Assembly: GCF_032062135.1 (NCBI RefSeq)
Contig: NC_092861.1
Location: 121,980,768-122,044,767, forward strand
Length of the DNA stretch: 64,000 nucleotides
Direction of reading: 5' to 3'
From: Pyxicephalus adspersus
Taxonomy: Eukaryota > Chordata > Amphibia > Anura > Pyxicephalidae
Position numbers and translations under genes: made by a program. The notes below the pieces were generated by a model. That model saw nothing but the letters and a program-made list of their open reading frames with translations, searched no databases and was not told the origin of the DNA. Below, one piece after another: positions 35,746 through 47,604 of the stretch; position 1 is the first letter of the stretch; every line of letters begins with the position of its first letter.

Positions 35746-35995
35746 TAGCTCTTTTCAACCTTTTTAACATGGGGGAATCCTTGGAATAATTTTCAGGTCT
35801 TGGGGAAACCCTGCAATAATTACGTACTGTACTTTGGTATGGTGATCAGTGGGAAGAATACATTGCTGGATAGTGGGAAGAATGTCACCCTTACAGATGG
35901 CCAAAAAGCCCATTGATGTCAGTAGTAGGCACAAATTGCTAATTAATCAAGGAACCCCTAACATCCTCTTGAGGAACCCTGGTTGAGAAACACTT
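35746..35995 (+). mobile_element. hAT-like non-autonomous element (AACATGGGG family), copy 2
   Basis: The left end TAGCTCTTTTCAACCTTTTT and the right end CCCTGGTTGAGAAACACTT form the eroded CAG...CTG TIR. Inside, AACATGGGGGAATCCTTGG, TTTTCAGGTCTTGGGGAAAC, TGGTGATCAGTGGGAAG, ATGGCCAAAAAGCC and AAGGAACCCCTAAC follow the family order. No intact 8-bp target duplication remains. Confidence 0.75.
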
Positions 35996-36353
35996 CTTTT
36001 AATGCTTTCTGACGTTAAAGACCAGATACAACTTTTCACTATTCATGTGAAAGTATAATTAAATAATCTAACTATTTGCTACCAAAAACCAAAAACTGTT
36101 CTGCTCTGAGACACTTTTATGAGGGTCAAAAAGTTCAGTTAAGAATTTGAGAGAGATTAGCCATTAGATCCCCAAAGGTATTGCCCTTGTTAGGTCTGCG
36201 GACTACAGTGCAAATTATAATAGAACTCACGCCTATGCAAATGTTGTTCACTGTAATCTGGTTTACAGTTGACGCACTTCCCATCCAGGCAAGGGGTTCA
36301 TACTGTATACACTGTAAGTATCTATTTACTATTAATCTTCTATGTATGTATTA
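35996..36353. other. Non-coding spacer
   Basis: Nothing was recognised. It supplies the TTA target of the following element. Confidence 0.5.
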
Positions 36354-36777
36354 AGGTGCGTACACACTTCCAATTTTTATCGTTCAAAACGAACGACGAA
36401 CGATCGATTGGGCAAAAAATCGTTCGTAAAAAAGTAACCTACGACGCCGACGAACGAGGAAAGTCGTTGGAAACGAACGACCGGACCGGCGGATCGGATT
36501 GGACGACGATCGTTGAACATCGTTCGTGTGTACGGTCGTTCGTTGATCGTCCATGGGCTGAGCATGCGTAATGAACGAACGTTCGTTCACTTTCCTGTCG
36601 TGCACATAGTTCCTCTATCGCTCAAACGATCGTATCTATTGTGTGTACAATATCTACGAACGATCGTGTCGTTATCTCTATGTGCAGGATCGGTGCTATA
36701 CGATCGTTCGTAGATATCGTGCAGGATCGTTCGGCGTTCGTTTTCCAACGATAATAATTGGAAGTGTGTACGTAGCT
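36354..36777 (+). mobile_element. CGATCG-rich TIR element, young subfamily, copy 2
   Basis: AGGTGCGTACACACTTCCAA at the left and AGCTACGTACACACTTCCAA (reverse complement of the right end) form the TIR. TTA flanks both sides (36351-36353 and 36778-36780), giving a clean 3-bp target duplication. By eye it differs from the 26771 copy at only about 14 positions over roughly 424 bp, with no large indel. It lacks transposase. Frames on both strands (36269-36841) are by-products. Confidence 0.87.
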
Positions 36778-36780
36778 TTA

Positions 36781-39700
36781 GTCTATCTTCCCTACATTTT
36801 AAAAGTAATGTACCATAACCAGAACTAACATGGTCATGCATGGGCTGGCTTGTGCCTTCCTATTGTCTGATGATGCTTCCTATCATATTAGGCATAAAAT
36901 ATGAAAGTTGATCAGAACATGGACATAATAAAAATGCATAATGTTGTCTTTACTGGCGTTAGCAACATTTTCCCCAGAGAATGATTTTAACTGAACTGAT
37001 AAATTATCTTTCATTATTCACATAATTCCATTTAAATAGTGTGTCAATTGTTGGAATCTGTTTTTTCCCTTCTTGAGTTTGTGGGGGAAGGGCACATGAA
37101 AGCTAAGCATGTGTTACTTTATTTAGACATTTACACAAACCTGTTCTTTTGCACTGCTGGGAATTGCCAAAATTGTAAAAAGCAAATTTAGCAAAGGTGT
37201 TTAGGCTCTTCACACAGCAAAGTAAAATAGAGGAAGTTTTGTTGATTTCCACTATCTAAATATATAAAAAAATATTTTTGGATTTCCTTGCATGTGATTG
37301 GGTATTTTTGCAAAGTGAATTTTCACCACATTTACAAAGCCAAGTGAATTGTCCCTTGAACGGTGAGAACCTTTGTAAGAGAACAGCCTGAATTTATTTC
37401 AGTAAATCATATGTTAATATAAGAACTTTTATTAACACACTAAATATATAATTACTTCTATCAACTCATATAGGTTTCTTCATTATTATTAGTTGTGTTA
37501 AAGTTTCTTTTTGGCAAGACTTTTTTCACTACAATTTTTTTTCCAAATTGAAAAGGAAAAAAAATTATTTGTTTTCAGATTAAGATGACTTAATACAAGA
37601 CCACCAAGAAGAGCAACCTGTGACAAGTACAAGGAGTGTTGTGAAATAAATATATTGATAAATAGTGGATTAATCTCACTGATAACACAGAGGAGTACTA
37701 ATGAATAGGTGCATGCTTTAAACAAAGGTTTCTGTTGAACAGGAACAGGTAAAAGATGGATGGTTTGTTAAACATTGCCAGCATACTTTGCCTGTGCCAT
37801 TCAGCGGTCATAGCTAATGGTAACAAGGGCATTGTGTAGCAGGCCCATTTGCTAATTTCAGCCAACTTAATGCTATTTCTTATCTTTGTTAGTTTTACAA
37901 AGATTAAGGTGGTTTCTATGCTTTCAATGCTCTACGCTCCTTCATGAAAAACATTCCTGAAGGTCTAACTTCTTAAATACACACGTCGAATGACTTTATA
38001 AAAGCCAAGGTGGGTCTCCGCCTCTGTTTCACAAAATGATTTACATAGTTTCCTTTTCAACTGTACTGTGTTAAATGTGATCATGACAACACCTCCTATA
38101 ATTGCCATGAGATGTAGATAAATTATTGTTGCATCATGGCCGTAGGTTACCGTTGTGCTAGTCATTGTATTGAGAAGGGAATGTGCTTTCCGGATCCCAT
38201 GCAACAATAGTTTCAACATGCTGACAGTAATATATGCTTTTTGTTTTCCTTAGTAGCCAGTCACAATATTATAGCACTGTTCATTTTTATTTAAGCCTAA
38301 CTCAATGCGTGCAGATCTAAAAAAAATAAACACCTTGAAATTCAATTAAATTTAACTTTAAAATAATTAAAAGTTTAACTTTATTATTATTATTTTACAC
38401 CTTATCAGTCCTTGGATGATGTGGTGGCTGCATTACTTTTATTTATTTATTTTTTACCTGCTGATCCTATCAGTAAAAATACCAGTAATTTTGTCCTAGG
38501 GGAAAAACACTGCACAGCATCAATAAAGTTTGTCAGTGTTGTCTTCCTGGGACAGAAGAATTTTTTTAAATATTAAATAATAAAAAAATTGCCTTTTTAA
38601 TTAGAAAAATGTTAATAAGCAATATCTGCATTTTTCAGCATGGAGTTCTGCAATAAGTAACTATGTACTCTTGTTTTTTATTTATTTATTTTTATATAAT
38701 AGGTTATGCTAATACTTTATGCCAGTCAATATCATTTTCTACCTGAATTTGCCTAAAATAAAGCTAATGTATGCAGTAGAAGCAGTTGATTGCCTGTGTT
38801 TCCTTGTCTCACATAAGTGGTGGAACATTTTGGCGTTATTCTGGCTTCTGGATATTATTGGAAGGGCCATACATTTAAAATTAAGTTGCTTTGTATTTGG
38901 CTATGCATACACAATACCCATACTACTACATTGGAAAAGAAGAGGCTCCCGGCCTAGGATATCCAATAAACCAGCCATGACTGTTACCTCCCCTACTTAA
39001 CTATTTTTGTATGTAATAGTAATAATAATTAAAGTCACGTATGTGTCCTTGTTTATTTCTTTAGTGTTTGAGTATCAATTTTCCTACAGATTTGGAATAT
39101 TGACAATTTTCTAGGATAAAGTAATAATCATAATGTTATTGAGGTGCCAACAACAGTGACAATCACATTAAATCTTCATTTGATTTAAAAGACTATAAAA
39201 CCTGACTTGAATTTCGGCTTTAAAAGTTCCTAAACCATTAAAGCAAATGTAAAACTGTTCCCAACAATATAGAAGATGTTTCAATGTTTCAGGTCTTTTT
39301 TCAATTCAGAGAGCATATTAAATGTAAAGGATTGTAGGTCAGGAGTAAAAATTCAAATCATGTAAACCTTTGAAGAAAAAGGCTGTCAGCTGTGATCACT
39401 AGGGCATGTAGGGCTTGGAAAGTACAATTCTAAGGCAAAATTCATTGCAGATAAACCCAAAGGAAGAAAAATGATAAAAAGCTATTTTCAGGAAGAGACT
39501 TAATGAGATTGAAGCCATTGTCATTGGCTTCTTCAAGATTGCTTTGCTTTTCCTAGCCTTAAGGAAAATTATAATGAAATCAATGTATTTCAGGTACTTC
39601 ACCAACAGATGATTGCAGGAAGCAGACTGTATTTATAATAAAGTATATGTATAGCTAAAACATTGTATTTTATACTTTGGCAAGAGTACGGAAGATGTAA

Positions 39701-39819
39701 ATTACAGTCAGTTTGTGTTTGGTGGAAACAAAAGAAAGGTTTGGGGCACTGGATTTTTTAAATAGCAAATGTGTTCACATAGGTTTGCATGTGCAGCTCA
39801 GTGTATACCTAGTTGTCAG
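36781..39819. other. AT-rich non-coding sequence
   Basis: About 3 kb without a recognised gene or repeat boundary. 37960-38230 is a compositionally balanced candidate conserved non-coding element (see the findings). Frames at 37498-37725, 37965-38219 and 38719-39000 match no family. Confidence 0.5.
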
Positions 39820-40032
39820 GTATGAATGACGTCCCACACATATGGATATGAGTTATGTCATTCCACTAGCCAATCAAGATGGCTGAAGAAGAAAAACCTG
39901 GAAAAAGACCAGGTAAAAGATGGTGCCAGCAAGTTTTATTAACTAATTGAGAACAGGAAAGTACGTTTGTTTTACTGCTATAAGACATAGCCTGTCCCTT
40001 CCGAAATAAAGAATCTTTAGTTCCACTTTAAG
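39820..40032 (+). mobile_element. Short non-autonomous element (GATGGCTGAA family), partial
   Basis: AGCCAATCAAGATGGCTGAA, AAGACCAGG, GACATAGCCTGTCCCTTC and TTTAGTTCCACTTTAAG follow the order of the copies at 7355 and 48172. The left end is missing or decayed. Confidence 0.55.
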
Positions 40033-40665
40033 GATTGTAGGGGGAAAGATTCTGCTTCGCAATCTCTCTCAGAAGTGGTGGCCAAAGGTTGCCTCTTTGC
40101 TTGAGTACAGACTGGGTATACAGGAAAAGGCTAGGAGTTTTAAGTCCATATTCAATTTTAAAGGTAGTTACAACATGAAGTTAGGGGGAATCACTACAAA
40201 GTGAAGGGGCTTCCTTTTTTAGACAGCTGCCATCAAAAATGTTAATGATCATTAGTAAAAGTCTGCAGCTCCAGTCGAATAAGTGAATGCTGTACAACTG
40301 CTGAAGAGCAGGTGACACTCCATGTTCCCAATTAAAAATCATCAGTGGGCTTTAGTGTTGGTCAGTTAGTGATTGTGCATGGGAGAAAATTAAATGATGT
40401 CAGGGGACAGCAATATAGACCCTGGATTTTCATCTGAGATGATCACCAATGTTCCTCTTGAGCAAAAATAGCATTTGTACATAGCATTAGAAAAATAAAA
40501 GATCTCCTGTTTCTAGAAGTGCATTTTGATGATAAAGTATTTTCCTACTGTATTTTGATGATAAAGATCACTATGTAAACATATAAAACAACTAAATGTT
40601 TTAACCTGTCCACAAACATAAATCCTAAACTCTACAAACTTCTGAGCGCCAAGAAAAACATTTAA
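40033..40665. other. Non-coding sequence
   Basis: No recognisable repeat or gene. The 133-codon minus-strand frame (40513-40914) begins here but is mostly inside the CCTAGCGG element that follows, so it is not a gene. Confidence 0.5.
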
Positions 40666-41205
40666 CCTTCCTAGCGGTAACCCCGAGTCACACTCAAGGG
40701 TATGTAATCCTATAGGAGGTGATAGTAAATTCAGCCTTACCTGATCCGCCAGCGTCCCGCGTCGTCCATCGGTGTATTCTTCATCTTCTTCTCTCTTCTT
40801 ACGGCCGGCTTCTGCATTCGATGAGTCACTGGGGAGTTCCTGGTGGCGTCGGTGCGTGTGTACGTTGCCGGCGGGCGGGGCAGGAAATTCAAAAGTCATT
40901 TGTATTGCATTCAATACAAAATAACTATTGAATGCAATACATTGGATTTTTATGTGTAAAAGCAGTACATTGTTTTCAAGAACATTTATTTTACAGTATG
41001 TATAATAGTATGAGAATAATATGATTTTTTTTTTAAAAATTAAAAAAAATATAGATTTTTTTATTTATTCAACGTATTATTTTTACATGATTTTGTGTTT
41101 CAGACTTTATTATACTCATTATATTATACTGTAAAATAAATTTTCATGAAAAACAATGTACCGCTTTCAGACATAAAACCGGAAAAAAATGAACCGCTAG
41201 GGAGA
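40666..41205 (+). mobile_element. CCTAGCGG-type TIR element
   Basis: The left end CCTTCCTAGCGGTAACCCCG and, in reverse complement, the right end TTCTCCCTAGCGGTTCATTT share the CCTAGCGGT terminus. TAA lies outside both ends. The left body is CpG-rich (GCCAGCGTCCCGCGTCGTCC, CGGCGGGCGGGGCAGG). An inner hairpin is formed by GTATTGCATTCAATACAAAA and TGAATGCAATAC. The right body is very AT-rich. The nested element at 2640 belongs to the same family. Confidence 0.72.
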
Positions 41206-41568
41206 ATAAATCCGGTGCCATTACAGCAAGTAATGCTTTGAATTGGAGAATTGTGTGCAACGTGCAAGAGTTACCATAAGCTAATTTGGGTATTCCATAA
41301 CATTGAAAGTTCCAATTATCACATGAGGTTTTTCTTGGGAAAATTAAGGAAAAGGTATAGGAGGTTTCAGCTAGGTCACCTTTGTCCTTATTATACACCC
41401 TAGCTATTGCTCACAGAGGGAAATTCTTAATATGACCTGGCAACACTTCATCAGTCAAACTATCAGAGAAGTAATTGATTTTATGTTAGTGTGTATAAGT
41501 GTATGCAGTGTGAGTATAGATATATATAGAGTGAACTTATTTAGTAAATCAACCCCATGTGTATGCAA
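41206..41568. other. Non-coding spacer
   Basis: Nothing was recognised between the CCTAGCGG element and the palindromic copy. The frame 41144-41398 (minus) has no family resemblance. Confidence 0.5.
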
Positions 41569-41782
41569 TGGGCCAGATTTATTAAAGCTCTCCAAGACTG
41601 GTGATGATAGACTGTCTTGGGAGAACCTAGGTGATCCAACAAACCTGGAATGTTTTTTTGTTTTTGTTTTTTTAATTATTGTCTGGCAAATGTTTTCAAT
41701 CCATTTCAAGTCTGCTGGGTCACCCACATTTTCCTATGACAGCCTCTTCACCAGTTTTGGGGAGTTTTAATGAATCAACCTA
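41569..41782. mobile_element. Palindromic MITE, variant subfamily, copy 5
   Basis: GGGCCAGATTTATTAAAGCT at the left faces GGAGTTTTAATGAATCAACC at the right. The inner arms (GAGAACCTAGGTGATCCAAC against GCTGGGTCACCCACATTTTC) remain complementary. It carries GATAGACTGTC where the main subfamily has GGATACACTTTC, a difference shared with copies at 51405 and 56158. Confidence 0.78.
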
Positions 41783-42194
41783 ATAAACTTCATGGGTTGC
41801 CTCCCTGTGTCCAAAAGTTCAAGCATTGCAAAAGTGAAAGTTTTTTTCACTGGAACCCAGTACAGAAGTACCCCCTTGTCCCTTCTTTACCACAGCAGCC
41901 CGGACGCTGTGCATCTCATGTGCTGCATCATTTGTCTTTCAAGGTGTCCCAGATCTTTCACTTTCCTGGTAACACATCTGGCCTGATATGTGCAGTCCTA
42001 GTACAACGTAGCGCCTTGTGCAACCTGTGGGTAAAGCCAGCTATTGTCTACTATGGTCTTTACTCCAAAGCTTTTATAAAAAAAAACTACAGTAACCACA
42101 AGTAAACAATATTTTTTGGAAATAACCTTTAGGTTTATTGAGACTTTCAAACTCCCAATAGCTTGCTGTATTTCTGTGACCTGTTGGAGAAATT
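41783..42194. other. Non-coding sequence
   Basis: A plus frame at 41770-42105 crosses this stretch and has no domain resemblance. No repeat ends were recognised. Confidence 0.45.
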
Positions 42195-42450
42195 TTCCCT
42201 AATATATAGCTGATCTCACTCAAAACTCACTCACTTTTACCTTCACAGATCCGTTGATCCCCCCCCGAGGTTTACTGGATTTGGTCCTGCATTGTCCTGG
42301 TATCCTCCTTCGTCCTGGTGTGGAGGAAGCGTCTTTTTTGCCCTAGAGGTGTGAGATCCGGTGACATAGATGGAAAAAAAGTGTGCCAATCTCACTGGGT
42401 ATGCGTGTCTACCCTTTTATGTAAGGTACAAATTTTAGTTCAGGTCCGCT
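42195..42450 (+). mobile_element. Short non-autonomous element (AAGCGGAAGTAAACC family), partial
   Basis: ACTCACTCACTTTTACCTTC, CAGATCCGTTGATCCCCCCC, TGTCCTGGTATCCTCCTTCG, GCCAATCTCACTGGGTATGC and TCTACCCTTTTATGTAAGGT match the 33583 copy in order. The right end TTTTAGTTCAGGTCCGCTT is well preserved. The left TIR is lost. Confidence 0.65.
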
Positions 42451-44324
42451 TCATTCAATTGAACAAGAAATTAACTGCGAGGTCTCAAAAACTCATTAGA
42501 TTCTTGTACGATCATTAGAAATTTTCTGAACTTAATGATCAGGTTCTTTTAAATCTAGACCCTCATAATTCCTTTGCATTTAGCCAATCAAATTCAGAGA
42601 TAAAATAATATTTATTTGATAACTCGAATGGGATACTTACTATAGACTTCAATAGAGACATTTGGCCTATTTATGGCCATCCTTTGACAGTTCACTGGAA
42701 TAACTGTGTTCTTTTTAAAATTTTACTTTCTTCTGTGGGTGACACCTGTAAAAGGTTAAAATTCCAATCACTTTCTGTTTCAAATAGAGTTGGTAAATCT
42801 CCTTAGCAAGACCACAGACATGAACTGACGGCTTCCTCATTCAAAAAGTAATTATGTATATTTATATATACATAATATATAAACATATATAATAATATGT
42901 GACACATCTACATCTCAGCTCAGTACTGACACACTAGTATAGAACTCTCCCTGGAGATAAATCTAGCACAAGCGACATACAATTCCAATTTCTGACATAT
43001 ATTGAGGACCAAATTTAGCAAAAAGGATAGCCCTCCTATTAAGAAAGAATCGAACATCCCATAAAATGAAGAAAAAAATGTAGAATGCTAGAAAGTAATG
43101 TAATGCATTGCACTCAAATTAAATGCAGGCATATGAATATATTTTATTGGACTTGATTTACTTATTCAACAAGCAAGCCAAGCCATATTGCAGAGCACAT
43201 GGGTTAGTATGCAAGAATAACCTTAAGATTTAAAGAAGTTGAAAACCACATTTGAATCCCCCCCCCCCCAACTCACACATACATAACCCCTCATTTGATT
43301 TCCATGAGACATGGACCCTGATCTATGCTTACTTAAAGAATTAGGCAACTCTCTGTCTAAGAGCAAACAGTGATCACTCTGTTTGGGGCATAGATCAAAG
43401 ATCATCAAAGATGGATTTACGGCTCATCATTGCAAACACACTGACCAAGGAAAGGAATTGTATGAATTTCAATTCATTAATGTTTCTCTTGCATTGTTTA
43501 GTACAGATGGAGTGTTGGCTATGCTAAGTCCAAGGGGATCAAAGGTTTTCTTTATAATGTCACAGATTTTACCATTTTAATAAATACTTTTTTTCCAACA
43601 ATAACAATGAATATTATTTCTAGAATATTTGTCCATTGACTTCATTGTATTTGGAGTTCAGCTACTATAAAGATAGACTTTTATCTGTTCATGAAAAAAT
43701 GACAGCTGAGAATATTTATATATTTTCTTGTGTAAGGCTTAAAAGCCATAAGCTTTACCACAAGATGGGTTTTGCTCAAGCTGAATTATCTGATATTCCT
43801 TTAGATTGCTTTTGGAACATTCTGACCTGGCAGGCCATGCACAGTGACCAGTGGGTAACCACTAGTTATAACAATATTATTTAAACTTTTTGGATATATA
43901 GGAAAATGAAAACACAACATTTTTACTTTTTTAACCTTATCTTTTTCCCAAAGTTTAAATTTGGGAAAATTAAGTTTAAATTTACTACTGTCTTTAAGAA
44001 ATTCCATGCCCTAAACATATAAAATTGTTTTTTGCTGCATGGACACTTTAGTTGTTCAAATACGGTACAACCTACGATTTATACAGCCCTAGTGACACAG
44101 GCAGTTTTGTGACCTGACCTATCGCTGTCATTATAGGAAATGCAGTGGTGTTACCTCCCAGTTCTATTATGTCATTGGACTGAAAAACAGCAGCAACAGA
44201 CCGATGAACAATCCTTCTGCTCACTGTACATTCTTCTCTGATCAGAAAATTTTCAGTATATTTGCATACAATACACTTGAGTTTGAGTGCTGCTCCTAAA
44301 GGGATTGCAAAAGCTGGACATTAA
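42451..44324. other. AT-rich non-coding sequence
   Basis: No gene or mobile element was recognised. A C homopolymer of about 12 lies at 43258-43269 and an AT-rich simple tract near 42855-42900. Frames at 43223-43884 are short and unrelated to known families. Confidence 0.5.
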
Positions 44325-44430
44325 AGCTGCGTACACACGTGCAATTTTTGTCGTTGGAAAGGATCTTTCACGATCCTTTCCAACGACAAAGGACTACGCG
44401 ATGCATGAACGGTGCTGTACATACAGTACC
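44325..44430 (+). mobile_element. CGATCG-type TIR element, short subfamily, copy 2, truncated
   Basis: AGCTGCGTACACACGTGCAA, the perfect GTCGTTGGAAAGGATC hairpin and GATGCATGAACGGTGCTGTA match the first third of the element at 28578 almost base for base. TAA precedes it. Homology stops after ACATACAGTACC, so the right two thirds and the second TIR are missing. Confidence 0.82.
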
Positions 44431-44903
44431 TATTATTGGTATGAATAAATATTACTAATGAACCCAACTGATGGTTAGCTGCTTCTGGCATAAATGAGCA
44501 CAGTCTATTTAGTAGCCTTACATCCCAATCTAATTTGAAGTTGTGATAAAATTAAACAAATAATCTTTTATTTTTGGTAGATACAAAACAGTGAGATGAC
44601 ATGTTTTATAATGTTCCAGTACATCTGAGATCACTGTTCTTCGGTTCATATGGTGACCTTTCCCACCATACTTGTTGGTTTGTATAAAGTTCATAATATG
44701 GGGAAAGCAACAGGAACTGCTGGAATAAGCTAATGGAAACTCAAACAATTCCAAATGGACAACAAATATGACAAAGGATTATAATGTGGATGCTTCTGAT
44801 ACATATGAAATGCTGGAGGGTTGGCTCACTAGACATTATCTATAATAAAAATATCTCTACTGGTATTTTAGTTACTCCATTTTTAATTGTTACACGCCTA
44901 GTC
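44431..44903. other. Non-coding spacer
   Basis: Nothing was recognised. A 74-codon minus frame (44530-44754) shows no family resemblance. Confidence 0.5.
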
Positions 44904-45180
44904 CAGCCATTATCGACCTTTTTAACATTGAGAAACCCATGAAATAACTTTCAGATCTTCATGGAACCCCTACTACTACTACTAATTACTATATCCACAG
45001 CTCACAGTATATTAATGTGGTGGTCAGTGTGAAGAATGACTCTTACATTGCTGGCCAGTGGGTACAAGTGGGTGTCAGATAAACTGATCGTGAGGGACAA
45101 ATTGCTCGTTACTCAAGGAACCCCTTGCAACCTCTTAAGGAATCCCAAGGATTCCATGTATCCCTGGTTGAGAAACACTG
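44904..45180 (+). mobile_element. hAT-like non-autonomous element (AACATGGGG family), copy 3
   Basis: The left end CAGCCATTATCGACCTTTTT and the right end CCCTGGTTGAGAAACACTG define the TIR. GAAATAACTTTCAGATCTTC, GTGTGGTGGTCAGTG-like sequence, TTGCTGGCCAGTGGG and CAAGGAACCCCTTGCAACCT are in family order. The flanking octamers GCCTAGTC and CCCTAAAC match at five of eight positions, so any target duplication has decayed. The frame 45036-45227 is spurious. Confidence 0.75.
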
Positions 45181-47604
45181 CCCTAAACGATTTTACATTT
45201 CATAGCTACAAGGCTATATGGTTCTAGGGAAAAAGACAACACTAACAAACTTGATACAAGATTCAATGGATGGCCAAAATTAAAGTATTTCACTAACATG
45301 TTTTCCTTCTTTTTGTGTTTTTTACAAGCTTTTTTTAACAATGTTATTTTGCTTAGAATTCTTTATTTACAATTTGAAAGCAAGATTTTGCAGGCACCTA
45401 CATGCAATCTGTATACACAGACATGTTTTTTTAAGTAACGTTGATCTTGTGCTAAAACTCACCATGGTCTTGCTGACACCCATTCAGAAATGTTAATCCT
45501 TCATTCATAGTTGGAATACTAATCGTTCTTTGGTACGCAAGTAACAAACACCTTTCCTTGAACTCCAGAAAAAGTGGACAAGCCTGGTACACATTCCTTC
45601 CATTATCTGCACCCATAGCTGTTGATTCATTGAGCTTTTAAGTGAGAGTGAAATCTTTGCACAAGGCTTGTCTTAAAGTGGTTAAGCATCTAGGTCTTTT
45701 TAGAAACCTCAACCTAAGTATTTCAAAAAATAATATTGTACCATGGAAGGTAGTGAAAATAATTAGAATTTTCTCTGCTATTAACAAATGCAACATAAAA
45801 AAGGATCTAAAGATATAACATAGGAATGACAAATACAATAAACTAGCCATAATTGCTAGAAAGGGGCAGTAAAGATGTGTAAGATGGCAACCCAACCAGG
45901 TCAATATAATTTTCAAGAAATATAGAGTAATAGAGATTTCTTAATCCCTTCACTATTGCCCAAGTGGAGTATGTCTACTCAACACATAGTCTTTGTTTAG
46001 GTAACTGTCCCATATAATTCAGAATTTATTATTTTATTAATAGAGTATAAATTATAATTATTATGTTGTAGGATAATGCTACTGTTCCTCCCTGTGATAA
46101 TATAAATATAAACCTGGTGCTATGTGATCTCTTGTAGGATAATATCTGTAATCCTTTCACAAACCAACATCAAACATTGCCAAAATCAGTAGAGCTCAAA
46201 TGCTTAAAAATTGCAGTTGCTATTCATTTGCTCAGTGTTAGGCCTTGGAGATTATATATAAGCAAGTTATAACTGAACTGCATACATACGCTCAGAAAAA
46301 TCCTAAATGTCATTGGTCTTTTAATAAATTTCAATGTGTACCAATTGTTAGTCCAAGCCTACTGTTTTCTTAGTTGACAACATTCTATAAAATGCCTCAG
46401 GGGCACTTTACTTTTGTTTTACCTTCTGCACGTCAAAGAGAAATTGCATAGTATGTTGTTGTTTGTATTCCTTCCTCTTACGTATAATTCAAGCAAAATT
46501 TTTTAAAAAAAGGGTTTTTCTTTAAGAAAAGACCCTTCTAACCCTCCACAGCACAAGCTCCAGTGTTCAACAACTTACTAAAGAAAGTTATATAAAAAAA
46601 AACTTTATTTAAATCTTTAACATTGTAACGGTAAAGCTTCCTGTTCATTCAACTGATTAAAAATGACATCAAGCGCCTGGATCAAAAGGGAATCTTCTGG
46701 AATCCCAGGCTTAAGTTACAACAGTTTGCTTTGGAAGTTCCAGTGTAAAGATGTGAGGAGTTTTGCCCATTAAAACTAACTTCTAGAAACAAACAATAGT
46801 ATGCTTCTGTATTCATATAAACTATTTGATATTATTATTATGCAACTAGTGTAAGCACATATGTTTTATATAATTTTGCCTGTAGCCAATATGAAAAACC
46901 CCTAATATAAAAAATGGGAGATCCCTGTATGACCTGATATGTAAATGCCACACACTGATAGCTGTAGCATCGGTTTACGAATACCTAGCTAAAAAGAACA
47001 TCAAAACCATAGATAATGATTAGGACATTTCATAAAACTTCTTTTTCAGTTCAGATTTCTTTTATATTTTGGGGGGTAAGACATATATTCAATAAATTAG
47101 TGTTTTTTAATATTCTCCTCTAGGAAATATTATGTTGCAGTGGTTGAATAAAATAAGCTATGCAAAAAAAAGGGCAAGTTTCCAATTTAAGCCTTTTGTC
47201 CATGTTCTTTTCTTCTAAGCTTGCCACTTTAAAATGAACTTCGGGAACACCACAATATCTACTCTAGGCAGGCGTCAATATCGTCACTACACTGTGCTTC
47301 AAGGTGAAGATGACGCCACACCACTTCATGTTGCTTTAAGTACTGCATTGTCTGGATTCTCAGGTGCACAATCTGGAAAGAAGTCAATGGAAATAAATGC
47401 TGAAGAGCATATATCACTTGTCGTATGTTTCTTTAAAAAATGCTTAGTTTGCAAACCAGCACTTCTATTTTGGACCAACGTGACCTGTAGCCTCTTAAGG
47501 AGGCAAACAATGAAAGTCTGTTACCAATGAGTCATTTTGAGGATGATAAAGTAAGACATGAATATAACCCTATAATAGCTAGGATTTACCTGGAAGTTTT
47601 TCAC
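45181..47604. other. AT-rich non-coding sequence
   Basis: About 2.4 kb without a recognised gene or repeat boundary. The frames 45638-45916 (minus, hydrophobic) and 47234-47530 (plus) have no recognisable domain, no supporting splice-like context and no second exon. Confidence 0.5.

Noticed and set aside
40513..40914. 133-codon minus-strand frame, the longest in the window
   Set aside because: Most of it is inside the CpG-rich left half of the CCTAGCGG element. It has no domain and is not preserved in the related copy at 2640.
43258..43269. C homopolymer (also G-runs near 6213 and 6248) considered as a G-quadruplex site
   Set aside because: A single homopolymer run without spaced G-tracts is better called simple sequence, and it may also be a sequencing-length uncertainty.
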